From an uncultured Bacteroidales bacterium (GTDB lineage Bacteria; Bacteroidota; Bacteroidia; Bacteroidales; Paludibacteraceae), in NCBI GenBank assembly GCA_946404495.1, contig CAMJDT010000011.1, positions 1 through 48,026 of the forward strand: a stretch of DNA of 48,026 bases. The letters run 5' to 3'. Shown here in pieces: positions 35,560 to 45,100 of this stretch. Made by a program: the position numbers and the translations under genes. The notes under the pieces are model-generated. The model did not search any database and was not told the origin of the DNA. It worked only from the letters and a program-made list of their open reading frames with translations. How positions within the stretch are numbered: the stretch's first letter is position 1; each line of letters starts with the position of its first letter.

Positions 35560-37662
35560 TTACAACATTAATCGTACGATTCCTTTCCCGTTGATTCCCG
35601 GCATCGGATAATTGAGGATGACCTCATATTGCTGGTTAAATATATTATTCACCTCCACGGCAAAATACAAGCGGGGGGTATTTTTAATTTTAAATTTTAA
35701 ATTTTGAATTTTAAATTCGTACGAGACGCTCATATCATGCGTATACCACGGTTGCTCGTAGTTCGCGGGGATATTGGCGGAGTTATGGTAGCGTTCGCCT
35801 ACGTAGATGAACGAGTAGTTCCACGCCAATCCTTTCCAGCAGAGATTAGCCGTCACGCTGCCGCTGTGCCACGGGACATAAGCGATCTGTCCACCATAGG
35901 TGATCTCGCCGGGTTCGGTGAAGTCTTGCGCTTTCTCGTAGGTGTAGGCGCCGGCGACGGTCAGGAAGACCTCGTGCGTCAGGTCGAGCGTCGTGGAGAG
36001 ATTGACATCGCAACCGCGTATCTCCACATAGCCGAGGTTCATCATCTGCCAGCGGTACTGACCGTTGCCCTTGGGGATTGCGACGATCTTATTCTTCACC
36101 TCGTTGTAGTAGCCGTCTATCTTGATATCCAAGGCACGGCAGACGCCCGATTTCCACTCTTTAGTGTACTCGGCTCCGCCGTCGTACTGGATCGTAAACT
36201 CAGGTTTGAGGGCGATATTTCCCATGTCGGTGTAGTAGAGGTCGTTGAAGGTCGGCATCCGGAAGATACGTTTGTAGTATGCACGCAGGTAGAGGTCCTT
36301 CAGGTACGGATGCACGGTCAGGAAGAAAGCCGGCGTCCATTGCGGATCCTGTTTGGTAGCGGTAGGCATCGTCAGCGTAGGCTGATGGATCTTATCGAAC
36401 ACAAAGGTCCCGAGCACGCTGGCTTGGGCTTTGATATAGGTCCAGTCCAACTGCGTCGCAGCAGCCACGAGCACCGTATTGCGCTCCGGAAAGACGAAGT
36501 TCTTGAGGTTGCCATCCAGGTAATTCCACATCCAGTCGGCGCTCACCGACACGTCCCAGTTGACATCTTTGTGATATACGAATCCCTTTGAGCCAACTAT
36601 CGCTACCCTATTCGCAAGACTCAGATACACCTCCTGTTGGGTGAAGGTGTTGTCGATATACATGAGCGTCGTGTCGGGGTTGAGGTACCGCATCCGGTCG
36701 TTGGAGTACTTGGCGTTGAAGAGCAGGTCATAGCCTTTGGTGAGGCGCTGGGTATAACTGCCTTGTACGAAAGCGTTTCGGTCCCACTGCCTTTGGGCGT
36801 TCTTCCAGACATTGTTGACAATCGCACCCGGGATGCCCTTCTCGCTCTGGTAGAAGTAACCCTTTACGTGCCATTTGCCTTCCCTCAGGTAACCGAATAG
36901 TCCCACCTCCGCGCGCCAGGCGTTGACGTCACCGTTCTGACGCACGGCTGTAGTGTCCCAGGCTACCGTTCCGTCCGGCATGACGCGGCGGTAGCGGAAA
37001 TGGTATCGCCCGTGCGCGTACGTATATTCAAGGTTAGCCGAGAGGTGAATCTGGTCGGTGATCTTCTGCTCATAGAGGATAGAGGGGTTGGCGAGACCGA
37101 AGGTACCGGCTTTCATCGTCACGTGGAGGTTGTAACTCTTGCCGTTCTCGAAGCGCGGTCGGCGGGTCTTGATATAGAGCGTGCCGGCGCTGCCGAAGTC
37201 TTTGGCGGGTTGGAAGATCTCGGATTTCTGACCGTTGTAGAGGGCGATCTCCTCGATGTTATCCATGGAGAACTTACCCAAGTCCACCGTGCCGTTCTGG
37301 GCGTTGCCTATCTCGATACCGTCGTAGAACACGCCTAAGTGATGCGAACCCATCGAGCGAACGTCGATGGTCTTCATGCCCCCTACTCCGCCGTAGTCTT
37401 TGAGTTGCACGCCGGAGAAATAGCGCACGGCGTCGGCGACGCTTTGGGTAGAGAGGCCCTCCAGGCGCACACCCTGCAACTTCTGCACGGGTATGACGGG
37501 TTCCTCGCGCCGCTTGGCGCTTACCATCACTTCCTCCAACTCAAATTCGCGCGCGATGCTATCCAGCACCCGCTTCTCATCTATAGGATTCACTTGTGCC
37601 AATGCTCCGAGAGCTACCAGCACACCCAAAAAAACATATGTAATTCTTCTCCTTACCTGCAT
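35560..37662 (-). CDS. btuB: TonB-dependent outer-membrane transporter, BtuB type
   Basis: 700 residues from the ATG at 37662 (MQVRRRITYVFLGVLVALGALAQ, a signal peptide). ATGs at 37725 and 37701 would add a polar leader. LEEVMVSAKR is a likely TonB-box region. The plug (about 55-165) contains STQSVADAVRYFSGVQLKDYGG and NGTVDLGKFSMDNIEEIALYNGQ; a 22-strand-type barrel follows. The C-terminus NNIFNQQYEVILNYPMPG is typical of Bacteroidota BtuB. Its position behind a cobalamin riboswitch and before btuG supports corrinoid uptake. A TTTAAAATT word repeat is inserted in frame near residues 650-660 (FKIQNLKFKIKN). Confidence 0.92.
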   Translation of the reverse strand: MQVRRRITYVFLGVLVALGALAQVNPIDEKRVLDSIAREFELEEVMVSAKRREEPVIPVQKLQGVRLEGLSTQSVADAVRYFSGVQLKDYGGVGGMKTIDVRSMGSHHLGVFYDGIEIGNAQNGTVDLGKFSMDNIEEIALYNGQKSEIFQPAKDFGSAGTLYIKTRRPRFENGKSYNLHVTMKAGTFGLANPSILYEQKITDQIHLSANLEYTYAHGRYHFRYRRVMPDGTVAWDTTAVRQNGDVNAWRAEVGLFGYLREGKWHVKGYFYQSEKGIPGAIVNNVWKNAQRQWDRNAFVQGSYTQRLTKGYDLLFNAKYSNDRMRYLNPDTTLMYIDNTFTQQEVYLSLANRVAIVGSKGFVYHKDVNWDVSVSADWMWNYLDGNLKNFVFPERNTVLVAAATQLDWTYIKAQASVLGTFVFDKIHQPTLTMPTATKQDPQWTPAFFLTVHPYLKDLYLRAYYKRIFRMPTFNDLYYTDMGNIALKPEFTIQYDGGAEYTKEWKSGVCRALDIKIDGYYNEVKNKIVAIPKGNGQYRWQMMNLGYVEIRGCDVNLSTTLDLTHEVFLTVAGAYTYEKAQDFTEPGEITYGGQIAYVPWHSGSVTANLCWKGLAWNYSFIYVGERYHNSANIPANYEQPWYTHDMSVSYEFKIQNLKFKIKNTPRLYFAVEVNNIFNQQYEVILNYPMPGINGKGIVRLML
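35681..35718 (-). repeat. AT word repeat inside the btuB coding sequence
   Basis: TTTAAAATT words (plus strand AATTTTAAATTTTAAA...) encode FKIQNLKFKIKN in frame, in a probable outer loop between the last barrel strands. The same word lies before the gene at 223. Confidence 0.8.
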
Positions 37663-37719
37663 TTCCTCCAATCCTCGAGAGGTCTTTGCAATACCACTCA
37701 TTTCCCTCTTTATCGGGGT

Positions 37720-37746
37720 CCCCAAAAATTCTGTTGATTTTTGGGG
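37720..37746 (-). promoter_or_regulatory. Hairpin in the btuB leader
   Basis: CCCCAAAAAT and ATTTTTGGGG form 10-bp perfect arms with a 7-base loop, 58 bases before the btuB ATG. GGGGACCCC next to it offers a competing fold. It could be the switching part of the riboswitch or a translation-control hairpin. A second perfect hairpin, TGACGAC-3-GTCGTCA, lies at 37772-37788. Confidence 0.65.
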
Positions 37747-37804
37747 AGAGCGGAGGCATCGGTCGCCTTGATGACGACGTGGTCGTCAGCCCTTGCGATC
37801 CGAT

Positions 37805-38095
37805 TGCCGAACGCGGGGTGTTCTGGCTCGCCCTATGATTTTACCGCCTTCCCACCTTTCGGCAGTGACATTCTGGTAAAATCCGATAACGATTGATCGT
37901 TGGTCTCTTTCGGTATCTCGTTTTCTCGTTATCCCGGTATATCGTGATCCCGGTATCCCGAAAAACAATAACCTATCACCTATAACCTATAACCTTTATC
38001 AGGGCTTACAGCAGCGGGTCTGCACAGGATTCTCACCTGTTTCCCTTGCTTCTCTTTTCGGCCTTTTCCTGCCTCCAAGAAGCTCCGCATTGCAT
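37805..38095 (-). promoter_or_regulatory. Cobalamin riboswitch with an expanded variable region
   Basis: Leftward, AGGGAAACAGGTGAGAATCC then TGTGCAGACCCGCTGCTGTAA (38045-38006) is the classic conserved core of the B12 element. The 3' conserved parts follow: GTCACTGCC, GGTGGGAAGGCGG (37870-37843) and GAGCCAGAACACCC (about 37830-37816), the first two enclosed by the perfect arms GATTTTACC/GGTAAAATC (37883-37875 and 37845-37837). Between core and 3' parts lie about 120 bases where a short P5-type stem is usual; this insert is made of ATAGGTT and ATACCGGGAT words (37911-37998). It should reduce btu operon expression when cobalamin is plentiful. Confidence 0.88.
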
Positions 38096-38115
38096 TATTT
38101 TTTCAAATTAGCGTG

Positions 38116-38146
38116 CAAAGGTACTGCTTTTTTTTCATATATGCAA
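38116..38146 (-). promoter_or_regulatory. Promoter of the B12 operon
   Basis: Leftward TTGCA (38146-38142) and TACCTTTG (38123-38116) are spaced normally. The TTG directly abuts the T-run of the higA terminator. Transcription would begin at about 38110, so the riboswitch is at the 5' end. Confidence 0.82.
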
Positions 38147-38183
38147 AAAAAATCGCAGAATTTATTACAATCCTGCGATTTTT
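38145..38183 (-). terminator. Terminator after higA, conserved TCGCAG family
   Basis: Leftward AAAAATCGCAG/CTGCGATTTTTTTT arms with the loop GATTGTAATAAATT, the same stem and loop as at 695-730. The T-run carries on into the btu promoter. Confidence 0.9.
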
Positions 38184-38188
38184 CCTTC

Positions 38189-38221
38189 GGCCGCCATTGG
38201 TATACCGTTAAAACCGCGGCC
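38189..38221 (-). repeat. Composite intergenic element E: GGCCGC hairpin
   Basis: GGCCGC...GCGGCC ends enclose GTTTTAACGGTATACCAATG. The flanks and the GAAGGAAAAATCGCAGG exit into the terminator are shared with the element at 39027, but the interior is shorter. Confidence 0.7.
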
Positions 38222-38257
38222 TTTATTTCCACATATCTTCTATCTTATATTTTCCTC

Positions 38258-38626
38258 TTATAGACCCAATGCCATCGCAGGAGTGATATTCATTTTAAGA
38301 CACATCGTACGTGCAAGTGACAATGAGGGTTCAGACTGACCCTGCATTATTTCACTCATTTTGGGAGTACTGATACCCAATAGATTGGCAGCGTTTTGTT
38401 GCGTCAACCCCATTTCATACATCCGCAATTTCAACACATCTATCAACGAAGGTGCAGCTATAGGATAGTGAACGTCCTCATATTCTGCCACAAGATCAGA
38501 TAACAATGACAATTCAATATTCTCAGGAGAGTCCTCCGGAACATTGTCGTTCCAGGTCTTCGGAAGCAACTCATCAATGCGAGCCATTGCGGCTTCATAC
38601 TCTTTTTCAGTCTTAATCTGTGCCAT
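38258..38626 (-). CDS. higA: HigA-type antitoxin (helix-turn-helix)
   Basis: 122 residues from the ATG at 38626 (MAQIKTEKEYEAAMARIDELL). The N-terminal half is the COG5499-type antitoxin part, and the C-terminal half is an XRE helix-turn-helix (GLTQQNAANLLGISTPKMSEIMQGQ, about residues 78-102). It should bind and neutralise the HigB toxin and repress its own promoter. It starts 4 bases after the toxin stop, giving the toxin-first order typical of higBA. Confidence 0.9.
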   Translation of the reverse strand: MAQIKTEKEYEAAMARIDELLPKTWNDNVPEDSPENIELSLLSDLVAEYEDVHYPIAAPSLIDVLKLRMYEMGLTQQNAANLLGISTPKMSEIMQGQSEPSLSLARTMCLKMNITPAMALGL

Positions 38627-38630
38627 AGTT

Positions 38631-38927
38631 TTAAAGGTTTTGAATATCAATAATTTTATCGTATTCAGCATGAGTGCCGATAAAGCGAATAAATACATTC
38701 TTGGGAGTAAACTTTATGACCACTATCAATCGGAAATCATTCCCCTTGATATTGAATACATAATGCTGATTGCCAACATAGTCTACAGTATTGAATGTTT
38801 GTTTGATATCATTCAAACAGGTCCAATCCGCTTCTTCTGTTTTCTTATACCATTCATTTAGAGCAGTTTTAGCTTGAGGATGAACGGTATAATAATCAAC
38901 AATTTTTTTTCGTGCTATTATACGCAT
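38631..38927 (-). CDS. higB: HigB-family mRNA interferase toxin
   Basis: 98 residues. RKKIVDYYTVHPQAKTALNEWYKKTEEADWTCLNDIKQTF is the HigB_toxin (PF09907) helical half, and NQHYVFNIKGNDFRLIVVIKFTPKNVFIRFIGTHAEYDKI is the RelE-like sheet, with the conserved Arg in FRLIV and His in GTHAEYDK. It probably cuts mRNA on the ribosome when freed from HigA. The pair has its own promoter at 38954-38984. Composition is more AT-rich than the adjacent btu operon, as is common for transferred toxin-antitoxin modules. Confidence 0.92.
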   Translation of the reverse strand: MRIIARKKIVDYYTVHPQAKTALNEWYKKTEEADWTCLNDIKQTFNTVDYVGNQHYVFNIKGNDFRLIVVIKFTPKNVFIRFIGTHAEYDKIIDIQNL

Positions 38928-38953
38928 AATACGATATTTTTCATTTCACGCTG

Positions 38954-38984
38954 CAAAGGTACTACAAATTTTCCAAATATGCAA
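38954..38984 (-). promoter_or_regulatory. Promoter of higBA
   Basis: Leftward TTGCATAT (from 38984) and TACCTTTG (38961-38954). TTG follows the upstream terminator T-run by one base. Confidence 0.82.
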
Positions 38985-38985
38985 G

Positions 38986-39021
38986 AAAAATCGCAGAATT
39001 TATTACAATCCTGCGATTTTT
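38986..39021 (-). terminator. Terminator after the 2313-residue gene, conserved TCGCAG family
   Basis: The 11-bp arms AAAAATCGCAG/CTGCGATTTTT and the loop GATTGTAATAAATT are identical in stem and loop to 695-730. Confidence 0.9.
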
Positions 39022-39026
39022 CCTTC

Positions 39027-39118
39027 GGCCGCCGTCGGTATACCGGTATTACCGGTATCCCGTTATCCCGTTTTAAACTCGCGGCCGTCACGGTCTATCG
39101 GTATCCCGTAATCCCGGG
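39027..39118 (-). repeat. Composite intergenic element F: GGCCGC hairpin with expanded words
   Basis: GGCCGC...GCGGCC ends (39027-39086) enclose ACGGGATA, ACGGGATACCGG, TAATACCGG and TATACCG words. Further words (TATCGGTATCCCG, TAATCCCGGG) extend to 39118. It is an expanded version of the element at 38189. Confidence 0.7.
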
Positions 39119-39137
39119 ATGCCGAGAGACACCTTAT

Positions 39138-42100
39138 TTATTGCACGCGCGCGCCGGAGGCGTTGTAGATCACGCCGTCACGGATGATGTACAGCTGACC
39201 ACCCACGAATACCTTGCGGACTGCGTCGTCGGCATTGGCATTGGCGTTGGCATTGGCTGCATTCTCAATTTCGGTCACGACGTTCTGAACGGGGAATTCG
39301 AGCGAGAAGCGGCCTTCATAGGTGCCGGTCGTGAGATTAACGGTGTAATCCATCAGTCCGAGGTTGGTGCGCAAGTTGTTGGCGTTATCGATGAGCCATA
39401 CATCGCCTCCGTTCGTGCCTTCCGGCATTGAGAACGTATACTCTCCGTTCGCCGCAATCTTCACGCCTACCGGCACAATCGTCGTCGTCAACGGATGCGG
39501 CTGGCTATTACCGGCAACTTGAACGGTATCAGCAGTTACGGTCCAGATGTTACCGCGGTTACGGTTCATCTCCTTACTGAGGTCGTAGTTGAACTCAAAT
39601 CCGGTCGATACGTTCACATCATCAGTCAGGCGTACGAAGGTATGATCTTGTTCATCGTCCTCGCGTAGCAGAGCCAATTCGTATTCGCGATCGGGAGTCT
39701 CAGTCATACGAGCAGCTATGGAAGCGGAAGGCGTAGTAACACTACTCCAACTAATTGACGGTTGGCTGTATTGAACCATATATGAATGCATCGCCTTGAA
39801 GTTATGAGATGCTGCCGAAACAGGTGTTAGTGTATTATATGTAGAATTCCAATCGTACACATACAGAACACTACTTGATTTCCAGCTCTCAATAGTTCCT
39901 GCATTGGGATAATCGTTTATTCCATCGCTATTCTCATCTACCCAACCTGTAGTAGCGGCATGATTAATATTCGCAAAACTCGGAGCGCCAATGCAATGCC
40001 AGTGACTATCCTTAATGCGGCGGTCATCTCCATTTTCAAATCGCGGACCAATTGTACAAGTATAACCTACTGTATCTATTTCAACAGTCACGTCCTTTGT
40101 TTTAATATTTCCCACTTTATCCTTTGACGGGAAATAGAGATAGGCGTCAGTCATATCATTATCCCAAACCAAAGATCCTTCGCCCAACTCATCTAAGTCA
40201 AGAGCAAGGATATAACCCTCGTTGGCATTCATAATGAATCCGTTGTCACGTTCATAGGGCGTTACAAATTTCCAGTTCGATTCGGAATCAGCCCAGAATC
40301 CATTCTTTGCACGTCCCTTACCATCATAACGCTCAATAATCCAATGCGTACCATAAGTTCCCATTCCAAAGGCATCGCTCAGTTTGACAGCAAACGGGAA
40401 CGAAATCCAATACAAGTCACGCTCATAAGGACTTAAAGAGGAATTGTTTAACGTGGATTTCTCAAATTTCATTACGCCATAAACAGTATCCACTGCCGAT
40501 AATTTATCACTACTATTTGCAAACGTAATCTGACGAGCATCATCTTGTCCTTCACGAATAATCATCACATCTGCGTTAATCGCTTTATTCGGAGAGTTAC
40601 TAGAAGTCGGAGCTAACCATGCAGACAACAATTGATTCGTCTTGAAATCGTACGTGATACGCAGTAAATTATCATATCTGTCTTTTTCGATGCTTCCGCC
40701 AATTATTTCAACGGTATTGGCAGCTGTAAGATCCTCTCCATATCCATTTGATGTAATATGGCCGACCAAATCTTGTATCTTACCGTTATACTTAGCGGAC
40801 AAACGCACACGTGCCTTTTCACGGGCTGTAATATCTAACATAAAGGTGAAGTTACTTTGATTCCCCAATACGGCCTTATTTTCATCATCGAAATCTGCAC
40901 CAGAAGAATTAAGAATCATATAATCACCACCAGCAGATTTATTACCTTCCAGAACTAGATGGTCTACTCCTTCAACAGCTAAATACGTACGTTTCAGTTC
41001 ATTGGTCGTACTATTGTAGCTAAAGCGGACATGAGCAGCAGAAGGAAGATTCTCATAGGGGACATCATTTTCGTCTTTATCCTTATATGTTCCTAATATT
41101 TCATCACCAACGAGTGTATCACTTACCGCAATATTATAGTCATTAGCTATCACACATTTTACATTGGTGGGTTTAGCATCACCACGCACGTTGCCCACCC
41201 AATGACAATATGAATGGTCAAAGGTCGTAGCATCAGCCTTTTTAAAGGTAATGGTATTCTTTTCCATTACGTTGGCCTTCCAAGCGGTCCAACCACCTTT
41301 TCCGCAGTCTGTCTTGATATAGAATTCGCCGTCGTAGATGCCAATATTGGTAATATCACTAATCGTTGATCCATAATTGTTTACGTCATCTTTCGTGATA
41401 GTTACATCAAACTTATATACACCATTTTCAGTAAAGCTCCTGTAATAAGAGCTCCACACACTACCCTGCGTTTGCGCTGTCCAAGTTACCGACGGAGTAA
41501 TTGCAGTACATTTTTCCAAAGTCAATGTAGGCGAACCGCTGGTATTGATATACATCGAGGCTGTAACACCAGAAGCGGCCTCTGAGGATTTGATAATATC
41601 CGAATATGCTTTTTTGGTACCACTACTATACGTATGAACAATACGATAGTCACCCAACGCTACAGGATAATCTACTGTCAATTTCATCTCGTCACCACTC
41701 TGGTCAATAGTGAGCGTGTAGAGGTTCTGCGTCGTAGGAGTGATATAGAATCGAGGCGAACCACTATTATATTCCGACATTGGTATATCAGAATAGTTGT
41801 CTGTTTCTATCGTATAACCGTCCACATCAGGATCCTCCCCTGGTTCACGAGTGATATAGTGGATATTACCATCACTTTTAACCCTATAATTATTGTATCC
41901 ACTCGTAACATTATCCACACGCAACGAATACTGAATTTTATCTTCATTTAAGACAATGAAATGATCTCTATCAGCACCATTGTCTGCGGGTCGTTCGTAT
42001 CCACTACCATTGTAGCGCTCTATCGTGTATCCGGAAATAGTTCCTGGCTCTAAATTATGGTGTTTCCAATAACCGTTGTAGTACTTAGTAGTATTACGCG

Positions 42101-45100
42101 TATAAGTACTTGCTGTTCTGGGCACAAACATACTCAAACCTGAACGATAATCACCTCGCATTACTGCTTCATATCCTCCGAACTTGGTACCTGTACCGAA
42201 GTCGTGGTTGCTGAAGGCTATATCATCTTTAGTGTAACGAGTTACACTACGCGGAACGTATGCCCAATAAACATTAGTAGTTCCTTCCTGACTCATCTGA
42301 GTATACATGCTTGAGCTAGAATTCGATTTTGCACAATCATCTTGGTAATCTATATCGAAATACACATACACATTCGTCCATAAGGAAGCACCTGCACCAG
42401 AATTAGCAGCTGCATCCCAGTTACGGAAATAAACCTTCTCCAATTCCACGAATTTAGCAGTTAGCGTTTGACCACTGGTAGCACCTGCTCCATTACCCGA
42501 GAGATTGGTTTCATAGTCATCCTCATCATCAAAATCGTCAGAGATGGAATAATCAGATCCTTCTGTGCGTATCCAACCTGCAAAGTAGTAATTGGCATCA
42601 GCCGAAGCAGTAACACTCGGCGTCGTGTGTACACCTACTTTCGTGCTCGTAACCGTCTCACCACTAATCTCCACATGACCATGTGAGTTGTGAGCAAAGG
42701 TGACGGTAGTCATGATTTCCGAGAACTTGACGTAAATGCCCGTGTTGGCAGCAAGACCGGTAATCGTGAAGTTCGTATTTCCTTCTCCGCTAATGGTTAC
42801 ACCACCTTCTCCGCTTGTATAAGCCGAAGTACATGCAGCGTCGCTATACCAACCGGCAATCTCATAGCCGGTAGCCGGCTCAGCCACAACAGTCACACTA
42901 CCTCCACCAACGACATACTTACCGGACTCTAATGCAATTGCGTCACCATCTACCACGGAAACAATACTACCTTCCGTATCAGCGTCTGTCAACGAAGTAT
43001 TATCATTATTATAGATAACTTTCTTACCATAAGTAACGGTCCAAGATGTCGGATAAGTGACACGGAGGTTATTGGTAGAGATATTCCAAGAGAACCTATA
43101 TGTACCTTTACCGGCTGTTATAATACCGCAATTGGCACCTTCTCCCCTTGTAAACAACCACTCTTGTTTGTTGTTAGCCGAGTACGTCATATATTGGGTG
43201 GAAGTGTTGTTACCGTACCAAGCTGTACTTCCGTAGGTATTATCACGAACTTTAAATTGATATTTCGAGTTTGCCGGCAGACTGATATTTACCCAACAAG
43301 TATCTTGAACATTTCCACTAACAGTCTTTGAAGCGTAGTTCTCCAATTGTTTCGTCCACACATCCCAGTTACCCATTGCGTCATCCGGATCTGTATTGGC
43401 ATCATCATTTCCGGCTACAGCCCATTTCGAACCGAAGTTAGCTTGGATTGTACCGCCGGTTGTAGTAGCTGTAAACGATTGAGGATTGGTGCTGGACTCA
43501 TTCGGCGCAATACCGCCATTAGCAATTGTCCAATCCTTGAAGGTATATTGATTGCTATTGTCAGGAGAAGCCTCAAGAGACGTTCCTGTTACTTGCTTAA
43601 CCAATACCGATCCTGAGGGACTCACACTACCATGAGTGCCGGCGGAAACAGTTACTGCGTACTCGTTCTGCGAATAAATCGCATAAACGGTCAAATTACC
43701 ACCGCTAACCGAGACATTGCTATAGGTCTTACTCGATGAGAGTTGATCTTGACTCCAATCCGAAGTGTTCGGCTCATCAGTCGAATACCATCCTCTAAAC
43801 GTATAGCCTGTTGATTCGGTCGGAGCTGTAAAGGTCACATGATCTCCATCCGCCACATAGTTGCTGAGCGTAGAAATGCTGACATTGCTATCATCATCAT
43901 TCGTCGCCGTCAAAGAGCTTTCCGTTCCCGTTCCGCCGCCGATAGTAACAATACTATACGTCACGAGACGTTTCTCCGGATAGGTTACTTTGATTTTGTG
44001 CGTTTTAATATTGTAGTCGAATTTGTAGTTACCTTTTACGTCTGTAAGTATCTTTATATTGTTTGTACTTTTTGCTAAAAGGGTGGAATCAGTACTTCGT
44101 CCAAGGGTAATGTAAGTGTCGTCTGTTCCATAGCCATAATACTCGGATTCATATACAGCTTTGAATTGATAGGTCGTGGTATGTGCTAACGTAACGGTTT
44201 TTGTCACGATACTAGATGATGGAGAGCTCCAATTATGGTTAGCAATACCGATTGCTCCGCTTGGATCTGATTCGTATATCTGCAACTGATCTACTACCGG
44301 CACATCAACCGTAATATCCGGACCGGATGTATTCAACGTGTAGATATAGTTACCATCATAATACAACTGCTGTTTGATAGCGTGCTCGTATCCTCCATTG
44401 GTCAAACCGCTAACCGTCTTATTATCCTTACCGATTTCTACGGCAGACGTAGGATCTGTATTCTTACCATACAAGGTCTCATTTTTCGCAGATGAAGTGT
44501 TTTCATCGACTTTACAAATCTTAAATTCTTTGAGATAGGAAGAACCGGAATAGATGCCATGATTTGCTACGGTTACGGTACACTTATGATTTGTGTTGTC
44601 AAATTTATAGGCTGCTTGTGGCACCCAACCTCCAACGTAATCTGACTCTCCGACGATGTACCAACCTACTTCCAACCAATGTGCATGGAGGGTTTGTGCG
44701 GAAGTACAGATCCACTTACCATTACTATCAGTAAAACCGTCTACATTACTATTCCAATTACCGTCCTTGTTGATGACCTGTGTACCTCCACTCGCAGCGG
44801 TATAGTATCCGTCAAATGCGTATCCCGTTCTTGTCGGTCGTGCACTCGAACGACTAATCGTCGTCTCACCATAAGTCGCCGTCTGCGTTACCGACGATTC
44901 CGAACCATCATTGACTCTTAGAGTAATCGTCGATCGTACTGCAGAGAACTTCGCAGTAATTGTCTTATTAGAACCGGCTTCGGTATAAGTATAGGTTGTC
45001 TTGGTTTCTTTCCTTGTCGCTCCATCCCACCAACCATTAAACGTATAACCTGTCTTCGCGGTTACCGAATAAGTAACTGTCTGCTGGCGTAATGCACTAC

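Noticed and set aside
37786..37968. A 60-codon open frame within the btuB leader
   Set aside because: It overlaps the cobalamin riboswitch and word repeats, with low-complexity Arg/Gly-rich translation.
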